From the NCBI GenBank assembly GCA_005884465.1, contig VAZH01000507.1, forward strand, positions 1 to 7,907: a stretch of DNA of 7,907 bases. The letters are read 5' to 3'. Under the pieces are notes generated by a model. The model ran no database searches, was not told where the DNA came from, and saw only the letters and a list, made by a program, of their open reading frames with translations. Every line of letters begins with the position of its first letter. Position 1 is the first letter of the stretch. This DNA is from Alphaproteobacteria bacterium. Its GTDB lineage: Bacteria > Pseudomonadota > Alphaproteobacteria > Rhizobiales > Xanthobacteraceae. Shown piece by piece: positions 1-6,694 of this stretch. The position numbers and the translations under genes were made by a program.

Positions 1-335
1 CCCAGGACGAAGAGCAGAAGGAGGCGGCCGAGATGGACGGCGCGAGCGCGCTTTCGACGTTCATCTATCTCACTCTGCCGCACCTGGCGCGGCCGATCAC
101 GGTGGTCATCCTGATCGAAACGATTTTCCTGCTGACCGTGTTCGCCGAGATTTTTGTGACGACCGGCGGCGGCCCGGGCCTGCAGACCACCAATATCGCG
201 TTCCTGATCTACTCGCAGGCGCTGATCCAGTTCGACGTCGGAAACGCCTCCGCAGGCGGACTGGTTGCGGTCGTGATCGCCAATATCGTGGCCTTCTTCC
301 TGGTGCGGATCATCGGACGGAATCTGGAGGCGTAA
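1..335 (+). CDS. smoF: Polyol (sorbitol/mannitol-type) ABC transporter permease, SmoF/MtlF-like, 5'-truncated by window edge
   Basis: This is the C-terminal 110 residues of an inner-membrane permease of the MalF-type (binding-protein-dependent transport) family. The reading frame is open from base 3 and the start lies upstream of the window. The visible part begins in the cytoplasmic EAA loop that docks onto the ATPase: the residues read KEAAEMDGA, followed by a conserved Leu-Pro. Two hydrophobic stretches follow, the first near ITVVILIETIFLLTVFAEIF and the second near the C-terminus. The EEQKEAAEMDGA loop and the IFVTTGGGPG segment resemble SmoF/MtlF permeases of polyol transporters more than maltose or glycerol-3-phosphate ones; this is recognition from memory, not a search. 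The stop codon is three bases before the next permease gene, so the pair is certainly cotranscribed. The exact substrate cannot be read from the sequence. Confidence 0.88.
   Translation, partial: QDEEQKEAAEMDGASALSTFIYLTLPHLARPITVVILIETIFLLTVFAEIFVTTGGGPGLQTTNIAFLIYSQALIQFDVGNASAGGLVAVVIANIVAFFLVRIIGRNLEA
326..330 (+). promoter_or_regulatory. Shine-Dalgarno GGAGG for the second permease gene
   Basis: A perfect GGAGG lies in the last codons of the upstream permease gene, eight bases before the ATG at 339. It supports that ATG as the start and implies translational coupling, because ribosomes finishing the first permease end three bases from the next start. Confidence 0.7.
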
Positions 336-338
336 GCG

Positions 339-1169
339 ATGGCACGCAAGGTAACTGCGAGACGCGTCTGGGTATCCACGGCTGCGGCCTGGTTGTTCGG
401 ATTTTTGATCTTCCTGCCGATCCTGTGGATGGTGCTGACGAGCTTCAAGACCGAGCTCGAGGCATTCGCCATGCCGCCGACGTTCCTGTTTTTCCATTGG
501 ACCACGGAGAACTATGCGACGGTACAGGGCCGCAGCGACTACCTGCACCATGCGCTCAATTCAATCATGGTTGCCGGTGGATCGACGCTGATCGCCTTGC
601 TCATCGCTATTCCGGCGGCCTGGTCGATGGCGTTTGCGCCGACCAAACGGACCAAGGACGTTCTGCTCTGGATGCTCTCCACCAAGATGATGCCGCCGGT
701 CGGCGTACTGGTTCCGATCTATTTGATCTATCGGGATTTTGGTTTGCTGGACACGCGTGCGGGGTTGGTCCTGATCCTCTGCCTCGGCAATCTGCCGATC
801 GTGATCTGGATGCTGTTCACCTACTTCAAGGAGATCCCGAAGGACATCCTCGAAGCGGCGCGGATGGATGGCGCGACCATCGGCCGCGAGCTCATCTATG
901 TGCTGACGCCGATGGCCGTACCCGGCCTTGCCTCGACGCTGCTTCTCAATTTCATCCTGGCGTGGAACGAGGCGTTCTGGACCCTTAACCTTTCGACGCT
1001 GGACGCGGCGCCGCTTACGGTGTTCATCGCGTCCTATTCAAGTCCGGAGGGCCTGTTCTGGGCGAAACTGTCGGCGGCCTCGACGCTCGCCATTGCTCCG
1101 ATCATCATACTCGGATGGTTCACCCAGCGGCAGCTCGTCCGCGGGCTGACCTTCGGCGCCGTCAAGTAG
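339..1169 (+). CDS. smoG: Polyol ABC transporter permease, SmoG/MtlG-like (MalG type)
   Basis: This is a full-length 276-residue inner-membrane permease, the usual size for MalG-type subunits. It would pair with the upstream SmoF-like protein to form the transmembrane channel. Six hydrophobic segments are visible, at about residues 12-34, 75-98, 107-131, 141-161, 195-215 and 243-262. The EAA loop, which contacts the ATPase, is at residues 172-179 (EAARMDGA), just after a Glu-Ile-Pro-Lys. The residue 112-122 stretch [11 protein letters not shown] is typical of sugar-alcohol permeases of this type. The start is supported by a GGAGG eight bases upstream. The ATPase gene follows after 22 bases. 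The family assignment is secure; polyol rather than another sugar is inferred from resemblance to SmoG/MtlG and from the downstream dehydrogenase and kinases. Confidence 0.92.
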   Translation: MARKVTARRVWVSTAAAWLFGFLIFLPILWMVLTSFKTELEAFAMPPTFLFFHWTTENYATVQGRSDYLHHALNSIMVAGGSTLIALLIAIPAAWSMAFAPTKRTKDVLLWMLSTKMMPPVGVLVPIYLIYRDFGLLDTRAGLVLILCLGNLPIVIWMLFTYFKEIPKDILEAARMDGATIGRELIYVLTPMAVPGLASTLLLNFILAWNEAFWTLNLSTLDAAPLTVFIASYSSPEGLFWAKLSAASTLAIAPIIILGWFTQRQLVRGLTFGAVK

Positions 1170-1191
1170 ATCAGCGAAAGGGCTAGGCATC

Positions 1192-2196
1192 ATGGGCCAG
1201 ATAACGCTCCAGCGAGTCCGCAAGTCGTTCGGGCCGGTCAGCATCATCAAGGATGCTAACCTGGATATCGAGGACGGCTCCTTCGTGGTTTTCGTCGGGC
1301 CTTCGGGTTGCGGCAAGACCACGCTGTTGCGCCTGATCGCCGGACTTGAGGACGTCACCGGCGGGCAGATCCTGATCGATGGCCGCAATGTGGTGGACGT
1401 GCCGCCGGCGAAGCGCGGGCTGTCGATGGTGTTTCAGTCTTATGCGCTCTATCCGCATATGAGCGTCCGCGGCAACATCGCGTTCGGCCTGAAGATGGCG
1501 GGCCTGCCGCGCCCGGAGATCCACCGCAAGGTGGAGGCCGCCGCGGCCACGCTGAACCTGACGCCCTATCTTGACCGGAAGCCGCGCGAACTTTCCGGCG
1601 GACAGCGGCAGCGCGTCGCGATCGGCCGCGCCATCGTGCGCGAGCCGAAGGCATTTCTGTTCGACGAGCCGTTGTCGAATCTCGACGCCGCGCTCCGCGT
1701 CCAGATGCGCCTGGAAGTCACCAAGCTGCAAAAGCAGCTCGGGACCACTGCCGTCTACGTCACGCACGACCAGGTCGAGGCCATGACGATGGCAGACAAG
1801 ATCGTCGTGCTGAACGCGGGCAGCATCGAACAGTACGGATCGCCGATCGAATTGTACGAGCGGCCGGCTAACCTGTTCGTCGCCGGCTTTATCGGCTCCC
1901 CCAAGATGAACTTCGTGTCCGGAGCGGCGGCCGGCGAGCCCGGCGTCGCTACCCTCGGCGTCAGGCCCGAACACCTGAAGATCGGCAAAGAGGGCGAAGG
2001 CTGGCCCGGGACCGTCTCGGTCGCCGAGCATCTGGGCAGCGACACCTTCCTCTATGTCGATGCCGGCAAACTCGGAATGCTCACGGCGCGCTGCATCGGA
2101 GAATTCAGCCTGAAAGCCGGCGATCGCGTGTGGCTTGTTCCGGATCCAGCCCGCCTGCACCGCTTCGACAAGGACGGAGAGGTCATCCGGAGGTAA
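1192..2196 (+). CDS. smoK: Polyol ABC transporter ATP-binding protein, SmoK/MtlK-like
   Basis: This 334-residue ATPase of the MalK/UgpC/SmoK group energises the two-permease importer from the cytoplasmic face. All nucleotide-binding motifs are intact: Walker A GPSGCGKT at residues 36-43, Q-loop Gln82, signature LSGGQ at 134-138, Walker B FLFDE at 155-159, D-loop SNLD at 162-165 and switch His192 in VTHDQ. The remaining roughly 100 residues are the C-terminal regulatory OB-fold (TOBE) region; [11 protein letters not shown], at about residue 246, is the conserved entry to it. No truncation is seen and the length is normal for the family. The ATG at 1192 is preceded only by a modest GAAAGGG at about 1176-1182. 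These ATPases are often interchangeable between sugar transporters, so substrate is inferred from context rather than from this protein. Confidence 0.93.
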   Translation: MGQITLQRVRKSFGPVSIIKDANLDIEDGSFVVFVGPSGCGKTTLLRLIAGLEDVTGGQILIDGRNVVDVPPAKRGLSMVFQSYALYPHMSVRGNIAFGLKMAGLPRPEIHRKVEAAAATLNLTPYLDRKPRELSGGQRQRVAIGRAIVREPKAFLFDEPLSNLDAALRVQMRLEVTKLQKQLGTTAVYVTHDQVEAMTMADKIVVLNAGSIEQYGSPIELYERPANLFVAGFIGSPKMNFVSGAAAGEPGVATLGVRPEHLKIGKEGEGWPGTVSVAEHLGSDTFLYVDAGKLGMLTARCIGEFSLKAGDRVWLVPDPARLHRFDKDGEVIRR

Positions 2197-2213
2197 GCAG
2201 GACGAGCAAAAAA

Positions 2214-2987
2214 ATGTATCTGGAAAAATTCAGGCTGAACGGAAAAACGGCCGTTGTGACTGGCGCCGGCCAAGGCATCGGGCTGGCCTGCGCGGAGGCG
2301 CTTGCGGAAGCAGGGGCGAAAGTTGTGATCGCGGATCGCGATCCGAAGGCGGCCGAGAACGGCTGCGCCGGTCTCATGGCGAAAGGCTACAACGCCGAGA
2401 CCGTCACCATGGACGTAACCGATTCCGCGCGCGTTTCCGCGGTTGCGGATCAGCTCGCCTCAAGGCACGGAAAGATCGATATCCTCGTCAACAATGCCGG
2501 CATTGCGCGAAGCGAAATGCCGGCGGAACAGGTGACTGACGAACATTGGCTTAACGTCGTCGACGTCAATCTCAACGGCACCTTCTGGTGCTGTCGTGCC
2601 TTCGGCAAGCACATGCTCGCCGCAAAATCAGGCTCCATCGTCAACATCGGCTCGATGTCAGGCTTCATCGTCAACAAACCACAGGAGCAGTGCTACTACA
2701 ACGCCTCGAAGGCCGCGGTGCACCATCTCACGAAATCGCTCGCCGCCGAGTGGGGCGCCCGCGGGGTGCGCGTCAATGCCGTGGCGCCGACCTACGTGGC
2801 CACCCCCCTTAATGCATTCGTCAAGAACAATCCGCAGATGTATGATGCCTGGATCGGCGGAACGCCGATGGCCCGAATGGGGGAGGTCGACGAAGTTGCA
2901 TCCGTCGTCCTGTTCCTGGCATCGGATGCGGCAAGCCTGATGACCGGGAGCGTCGTTCTCGTCGATGGGGGCTATACCTGCTGGTAG
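2214..2987 (+). CDS. Short-chain dehydrogenase/reductase, probable NAD-dependent polyol dehydrogenase
   Basis: This is a 257-residue classical SDR, normal in length for the family. Visible motifs are the dinucleotide-binding TGAGQGIG (residues 16-23), Asp41 at the end of the second strand, NNAG (93-96), Asn119, the catalytic Ser149 in SMSG, and Tyr162-Asn-Ala-Ser-Lys166. Asp41 at the 2'-OH position suggests NAD rather than NADP, which suits polyol oxidation. The segment after the catalytic serine (IVNKPQEQCYYNASK) resembles SDRs acting on sugar alcohols and ketoses, such as threitol, sorbitol or mannitol dehydrogenases. It lies 17 bases after the ATPase gene and 27 before a pentulose kinase, so it probably oxidises the imported polyol to a ketose. 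I chose the ATG at 2214 because an AGGA lies 11 bases upstream and the motifs then fall at standard positions. The frame is open further upstream (ATG at 2130), but that would overlap the ATPase gene. Substrate is unknown. Confidence 0.88.
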   Translation: MYLEKFRLNGKTAVVTGAGQGIGLACAEALAEAGAKVVIADRDPKAAENGCAGLMAKGYNAETVTMDVTDSARVSAVADQLASRHGKIDILVNNAGIARSEMPAEQVTDEHWLNVVDVNLNGTFWCCRAFGKHMLAAKSGSIVNIGSMSGFIVNKPQEQCYYNASKAAVHHLTKSLAAEWGARGVRVNAVAPTYVATPLNAFVKNNPQMYDAWIGGTPMARMGEVDEVASVVLFLASDAASLMTGSVVLVDGGYTCW

Positions 2988-3014
2988 GCTTGCGCGGATC
3001 TTGAACGGGTTGGA

Positions 3015-4679
3015 ATGAGGCAGGCCTTCATCGGTGTCGACGTCGGGACATCGAGCGCGCGCGCCGGCGTGTTCGACGAAAAGGGAACGCTGTTGGCGAC
3101 CGCCCGGCATCCGATCACGGTTTGGCATGAGGCGGGCAGCGTCGTCGAGCAGTCGTCTTCCGAAATCTGGGCGGCGTGCGCCGCCTCCGTCTGCGCCGCG
3201 ATGGCGGAAGCAGCGGTTCCGCCTTCCGCCGTCAAGGGCATCGGCTTCGATGCGACGTGCTCGCTGGTGGTGCTCGACGCTGGCGCCAATCCGCTGACGG
3301 TCAGCACGTCGGGCGAGGCGCGACGCAACATCATCGTCTGGATGGACCATCGCGCGATTGCCGAAGCCCGTTTGGTCAACGACACGCATGACGACGTGCT
3401 CCGCTATGTCGGCGGCTCGATCTCGCCCGAAATGGAAATTCCCAAGCTGCTTTGGCTGAAGCGGCACCTGCCGTCGACTTATCGCTCGGCCGGTCACTTC
3501 TTCGATCTCGCCGACTATCTTTCGTTCCGCGCCACCGGATCGACGGCACGTTCGATATGCACGCTCGCCTGTAAATGGAATTTTTTGGCCCACGAACGGC
3601 GCTGGAGCGAGCGCTATTTCGAGCGCATCGGTCTTGGCGATCTCGCCTCCGATAGCTATGCGAAGATTGGAAACGAGGTCGTCGCGCCCGGCACGCCGTT
3701 GGGCATAGGCCTTAACAAATCAGCTGCGCACGATTTGGGCTTGCTCGAGGGGACGCCGGTCGGCGCATCGCTGATCGACGCGCATGCCGGAGGCGTGGGC
3801 ACGATCGGCGGGCGCGAGAAGTCGGGCGATTCAGTCGATATACGCCGTCGTCTTGCCTATATCATGGGGACCTCGGCCTGCATCATGGCGACGACGTCCG
3901 AACCTCGCTTCGTCCCCGGCGTTTGGGGCCCCTATTATTCGGGGATGGTTCCGGGATTCTGGCTCAACGAAGGCGGCCAGTCTGCAGCCGGCGCGGCGAT
4001 CGACCATCTCATAAAATCCCACCCTGTCTACAATGAAGCTGTCGCGGCTGCACATGCCGGCGGTATGGAAGTCCTGGAATTTCTCGAGCGGCGCATCGTC
4101 TCGCGCGTACAAAACCCGGGCGAGGCGGCATTGTTTGCCCGCGACATTCACGTCTTACCGGAGTTTCTCGGCAACCGTTCGCCCTTCGCCGATCCGGATT
4201 CGCGCGCGATCGTCGCAGGGATGGATCTCGACGCCGACATCGGCTCGATGGAGCGGCTGTTCGTGGCGGGACTGTGCGGGCTGGCCTACGGCCTTGCCGA
4301 TGTCGTCGAAGCTTTTCGCTCGCACGGTGTCGATAGCGACCTAATGGTGATCAGCGGCGGCGCAGGGCGGAGTTCGCTGGTCCGCCAGATCATGGCGGAT
4401 ACCACGGCCCTGACCGTTGCCGTGCCACAGACGCAAGAACCGGTGCTGCTCGGAGCTGCGATGCTGGGTGCAGTCGCCGGTAACGTTTACGGATCGATCG
4501 GCGAGGCGATGGGTTCGATGTCGGCGATCGGTTGCTTGAGCGAAAAGACGGCGCCCGGAATGGCCGACTTCCACCGGATCAAGCGAGAAGTCCATGGACT
4601 GATGCGAAAGCTGGACCGCGAAAGCCGCGATGCGATGCACCGGATCGGATTGACCGCCGGTGTCGATGCGAAAAATTGA
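3015..4679 (+). CDS. FGGY-family carbohydrate kinase, D-ribulokinase-like pentulose kinase
   Basis: This 554-residue cytoplasmic sugar kinase belongs to the FGGY family and phosphorylates a ketopentose using ATP. The N-terminal phosphate motif is DVGTSS (residues 9-14). MDHRA, at Asp111-His112-Arg113, and the catalytic Asp255 in LIDAHAGG follow. The second phosphate motif is MGTSAC (residues 284-289), and the adenosine motif ISGGAG sits at 446-451. The length and the MDHRA and LIDAHAGG motifs resemble the pentulose-kinase subgroup that includes yeast Ydr109c and human FGGY, characterised as D-ribulokinases, rather than XylB or GlpK. The position in the operon, after a dehydrogenase, agrees with a ketose product being trapped as a 5-phosphate. 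A somewhat polar stretch at about residues 264-277 (EKSGDSVDIRRR) sits between the catalytic loop and the second phosphate motif. The ATG at 3015 has only a weak upstream purine run (GGTTGGA). D-ribulose is inferred; other pentuloses remain possible. Confidence 0.87.
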   Translation: MRQAFIGVDVGTSSARAGVFDEKGTLLATARHPITVWHEAGSVVEQSSSEIWAACAASVCAAMAEAAVPPSAVKGIGFDATCSLVVLDAGANPLTVSTSGEARRNIIVWMDHRAIAEARLVNDTHDDVLRYVGGSISPEMEIPKLLWLKRHLPSTYRSAGHFFDLADYLSFRATGSTARSICTLACKWNFLAHERRWSERYFERIGLGDLASDSYAKIGNEVVAPGTPLGIGLNKSAAHDLGLLEGTPVGASLIDAHAGGVGTIGGREKSGDSVDIRRRLAYIMGTSACIMATTSEPRFVPGVWGPYYSGMVPGFWLNEGGQSAAGAAIDHLIKSHPVYNEAVAAAHAGGMEVLEFLERRIVSRVQNPGEAALFARDIHVLPEFLGNRSPFADPDSRAIVAGMDLDADIGSMERLFVAGLCGLAYGLADVVEAFRSHGVDSDLMVISGGAGRSSLVRQIMADTTALTVAVPQTQEPVLLGAAMLGAVAGNVYGSIGEAMGSMSAIGCLSEKTAPGMADFHRIKREVHGLMRKLDRESRDAMHRIGLTAGVDAKN

Positions 4680-4684
4680 GAACG

Positions 4685-5647
4685 ATGCTGCTGAGTTGCG
4701 GAGATGCCTTGATTGATTTCCTGCCCGTCAAATCGGTGGACGGGCGCGACGCCAGCGTGCCCGTGGCGGGAGGTTCCTGTCTCAACATCGCCGTCGGCAT
4801 GGCGCGTCTCGGCGCACCGGCGGGGTTCGTCGGCGGCATCTCGACCGATCTTTTCGGCCGCATGATTGCCGATCATGCCTTGGCTTCGCAGGTCGACCTT
4901 CGATATGCAACGCGCAGCGCGCATCAGGCCACGCTTGCATTCGTCCGCACCGTTGGCGGTGAGCCGCAATATGCCTTCTATGACGAGGCGACCGCGTCCC
5001 GCAACTGGATCTACCGGCCCGGCTCCATCCCCTTCGATGAAATCGAGGCTGTTCATGTCGGATCGACCACGCTCGCCGACGATCAAGGGGCGGCCCAGGC
5101 GCTTGCCATGGTCGAGGAAGCGCGCGCGTCGGTCACCATCTCGTTCGATCCGAATTGCAGGCCGAAGCTGGTCAAGCACAAGACGCGCTATGTCGAGCAA
5201 ATGGATGCATTTGCCGCCGCTGCCGACATCGTGCGGATGTCGGATGTCGACTTTGAATTTCTCTACGGCGGCAGCGACCATGCGGGAAGGGCGAAGTCAC
5301 TGATCAAGGCAGGTGCGAGCCTGATCGTCGTGACGCGCGGAATCAAGGGAGCTCAGGCATGGCATGGAGAGGCGGGCGCGGTTGAAGTCCAGGCGCCAAG
5401 CGTGAAAGTCGTGGATACCATCGGCGCCGGTGACAGTTTTCAAGCCGCGCTCCTGTTCGCACTGCGCGCCATCGGGCGGATCGGAAGGCAAGCGCTGGCG
5501 CGGATGAATTCTGGCGAGCTTGATCGCGTGCTGTCATTTGCAGCTAGCTGCGCGGCCTTCACATGTACGCGTGCCGGTGCCGATCCGCCGCGACGATCGG
5601 AAATCGGCGCGGCACTGTCTCGCCTCCTTCCCGACTCGCTGGACTGA
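4685..5647 (+). CDS. PfkB-family sugar kinase, fructokinase type
   Basis: This 320-residue cytoplasmic kinase has the ribokinase/PfkB fold. The N-terminus CGDALIDFLP resembles the CGEALIDF/MLP of bacterial fructokinases. The first PfkB signature region is at residues 29-43 (GGSCLNIAVGMARLG), with GGISTDLFG following at about residue 50. The second signature carries the catalytic aspartate: DTIGAGDSF at residues 244-252, with Asp250 as the base. No truncation is evident. The ATG at 4685 is five bases after the stop of the FGGY kinase, with only GAGAA as a ribosome site, so translation is likely coupled. In known mannitol operons (Pseudomonas mtlZ) a fructokinase of this family phosphorylates the fructose released by mannitol or sorbitol dehydrogenase, and the same role is likely here. 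Another ketose substrate or 2-keto-3-deoxygluconate cannot be excluded. It appears to be the last gene of the polyol operon. Confidence 0.87.
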   Translation: MLLSCGDALIDFLPVKSVDGRDASVPVAGGSCLNIAVGMARLGAPAGFVGGISTDLFGRMIADHALASQVDLRYATRSAHQATLAFVRTVGGEPQYAFYDEATASRNWIYRPGSIPFDEIEAVHVGSTTLADDQGAAQALAMVEEARASVTISFDPNCRPKLVKHKTRYVEQMDAFAAAADIVRMSDVDFEFLYGGSDHAGRAKSLIKAGASLIVVTRGIKGAQAWHGEAGAVEVQAPSVKVVDTIGAGDSFQAALLFALRAIGRIGRQALARMNSGELDRVLSFAASCAAFTCTRAGADPPRRSEIGAALSRLLPDSLD

Positions 5648-5743
5648 CTGTCGCGCCGGCGAGTGGTGGCCTGACAACGCTCGGGAACCGTCGTGCGTGC
5701 CTCCTTCGGTGTGCAGTCGTCAGAGCATCGGGAAAGCTAACCA

Positions 5744-5782
5744 ATGCACCAACTGACTTGCGTGTTGCAGTTGCGGGGTTAG
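5744..5782 (+). other. Short out-of-frame ORF over the aspartate dehydrogenase start
   Basis: ATG at 5744, seven bases after GGGAAAG (5730-5736), opens a 12-codon frame (MHQLTCVLQLRG) that ends at TAG 5780-5782 and overlaps the first codons of the dehydrogenase. One extra T near 5758 would fuse it in frame as MHQLTLRVAVAGLG, a natural N-terminus for this family. It may mark a frameshift or sequence error at the true start, a tiny coupled leader, or chance. Confidence 0.35.
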
Positions 5783-6555
5783 GAGCCATTGGAACCAAGG
5801 TCGCGGAAGCGCTGGACCAGGGAATCAACGGTCTAGTTCTCTCCGCCGTCTCGGTGCTGAATCCCGAGAAGCATCGAAGCTGGCTTGGCAAGTTGACAAG
5901 CAAGCCTGCCGTTCTACCGATCGAAGCGCTGTCAGACGCCGCCGACATCGTCATCGAATGCGCGCCGAGCAAGCTCATGAGGTCGATCGTTGCTCCGTTC
6001 GTCGAAAGCGGAAAGACCGCGGTCGTTCTCAGCGCGGGCGCCCTGCTGGACCACGAGGACCTTATCGAGCTTGCAAAACATAATGGCGGTCAAATCGTGG
6101 TTCCGACCGGCGCGCTGATCGGCTTGGACGCGGTGACCGCAGCGGCGGTCGGGAAAATCCAGTCGGTCCGGATGGTGACGCGAAAGCCGATCCTGGGGCT
6201 CGCCGGCGCGCCTTATATCGTTGAAAATAGCATCGACATCGAACGCATTACCGAGCCGCTCAGAATATTCGAGGGCACGGCACGGGAAGCGGCAAAAGGA
6301 TTTCCGGCGAATCTGAATGTCGCTGTCGCGCTGTCGCTTGCCGGGATAGGCCCAGATCAAACCAGGCTGGAAATTTGGGCGGATCCTACCGTGACGCGCA
6401 ACGTACACCGTATCGAGGTCGAATCCGATTCCGCGCGCTTTTCGATGGCGATCGAGAATATCCCCTCAGAAAATCCAAGGACAGGCCGCATCACCGCGCT
6501 CTCGGTCATCGCTTATCTTCGCAAGCAACGCGCATCGCTTCGCGTTGGGACCTGA
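5758..6555 (+). CDS. L-aspartate dehydrogenase-like NAD(P)-dependent oxidoreductase
   Basis: From a TTG start the product is 265 residues, the usual length of L-aspartate dehydrogenases, which interconvert aspartate with iminoaspartate (hydrolysing to oxaloacetate and ammonia). Motifs in order are the Rossmann GLGAIG (residues 7-12), IECAPS, VLSAGALLDHEDL, PTGALIGLDA, TRKP, FEGTAREAAKGFPANLNVA, SLAGIGPDQT, ADPTVTRNVH with the conserved His217, and a PSENPRTGRITALSV tail. This series is diagnostic of the family. The start is uncertain: the only in-frame ATG is at 5563, 85 bases inside the kinase gene, and would add a 65-residue Cys/Arg-rich extension that looks like read-through of the other frame. 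The TTG has no clear ribosome site. A better site (GGGAAAG at 5730-5736 with ATG at 5744) is one frame off. The gene follows the polyol operon after 110 bases and converges on an amino-acid operon. Confidence 0.85.
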   Translation: MRVAVAGLGAIGTKVAEALDQGINGLVLSAVSVLNPEKHRSWLGKLTSKPAVLPIEALSDAADIVIECAPSKLMRSIVAPFVESGKTAVVLSAGALLDHEDLIELAKHNGGQIVVPTGALIGLDAVTAAAVGKIQSVRMVTRKPILGLAGAPYIVENSIDIERITEPLRIFEGTAREAAKGFPANLNVAVALSLAGIGPDQTRLEIWADPTVTRNVHRIEVESDSARFSMAIENIPSENPRTGRITALSVIAYLRKQRASLRVGT

Positions 6556-6645
6556 TCGGCATCCGGCCAAAGTCTCGCGAGTGCCGTTTCGATGGCGCAA
6601 ATCGATGTTTCAGCGCGCGGATAATAGCGATGCGCAATCAGTACA

Positions 6646-6688
6646 GCTGCGGCGCGGCGGGTGCTACCATTGCGCTCCGCGCCGCAGC
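6646..6688. terminator. GC-rich inverted repeat between convergent genes, probable bidirectional terminator
   Basis: Bases 6646-6657 (GCTGCGGCGCGG) and 6677-6688 (CCGCGCCGCAGC) are perfect 12-bp inverted repeats separated by 19 bases. The hairpin lies seven bases after the stop of the minus-strand binding-protein gene and 90 bases after the stop of the plus-strand dehydrogenase, the expected place for a shared terminator. Neither side has a strong T-run; the plus side reads CCTCTCTCACTT and the minus side TGTACTGATTG. Termination may therefore be imperfect or Rho-assisted, or the hairpin may protect the 3' end of the mRNA. Confidence 0.65.
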
Positions 6689-6694
6689 CCTCTC

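Noticed and set aside
425..988. Plus-strand open frame (187 codons) within the second permease gene
   Set aside because: It is out of frame with the six-segment membrane protein and its translation is Asp/Arg/Gly-rich with no membrane character.
1183..2160. Minus-strand open frame (325 codons) opposite the ATPase gene
   Set aside because: The plus strand encodes every ABC ATPase motif. The antisense product is a low-complexity Arg/Asp/Ala-rich shadow with no ribosome site.
2332..2345. Perfect 14-bp palindrome CGGATCGCGATCCG
   Set aside because: It lies inside the SDR gene and encodes Asp41-Arg-Asp of the cofactor-binding strand. Nothing suggests an operator, and such GATC/CGCG palindromes arise by chance in this base composition.
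2658..3593. Minus-strand open frame (311 codons) opposite the dehydrogenase/kinase junction
   Set aside because: It spans two well-supported plus-strand genes and has no recognisable motif; typical shadow ORF of GC-rich DNA.
5634..5664. ACTCGC...GCGAGT inverted repeat at the end of the PfkB gene as a terminator
   Set aside because: The stem is only 6 bp with a 19-base loop, overlaps the stop codon region and has no T-run; too weak to call.
5563..5757. N-terminal extension of the aspartate dehydrogenase from the ATG at 5563
   Set aside because: It would overlap the kinase gene by 85 bases and add 65 Arg/Cys-rich residues before the Rossmann motif, unlike the family, which begins within a few residues of GLGAIG.
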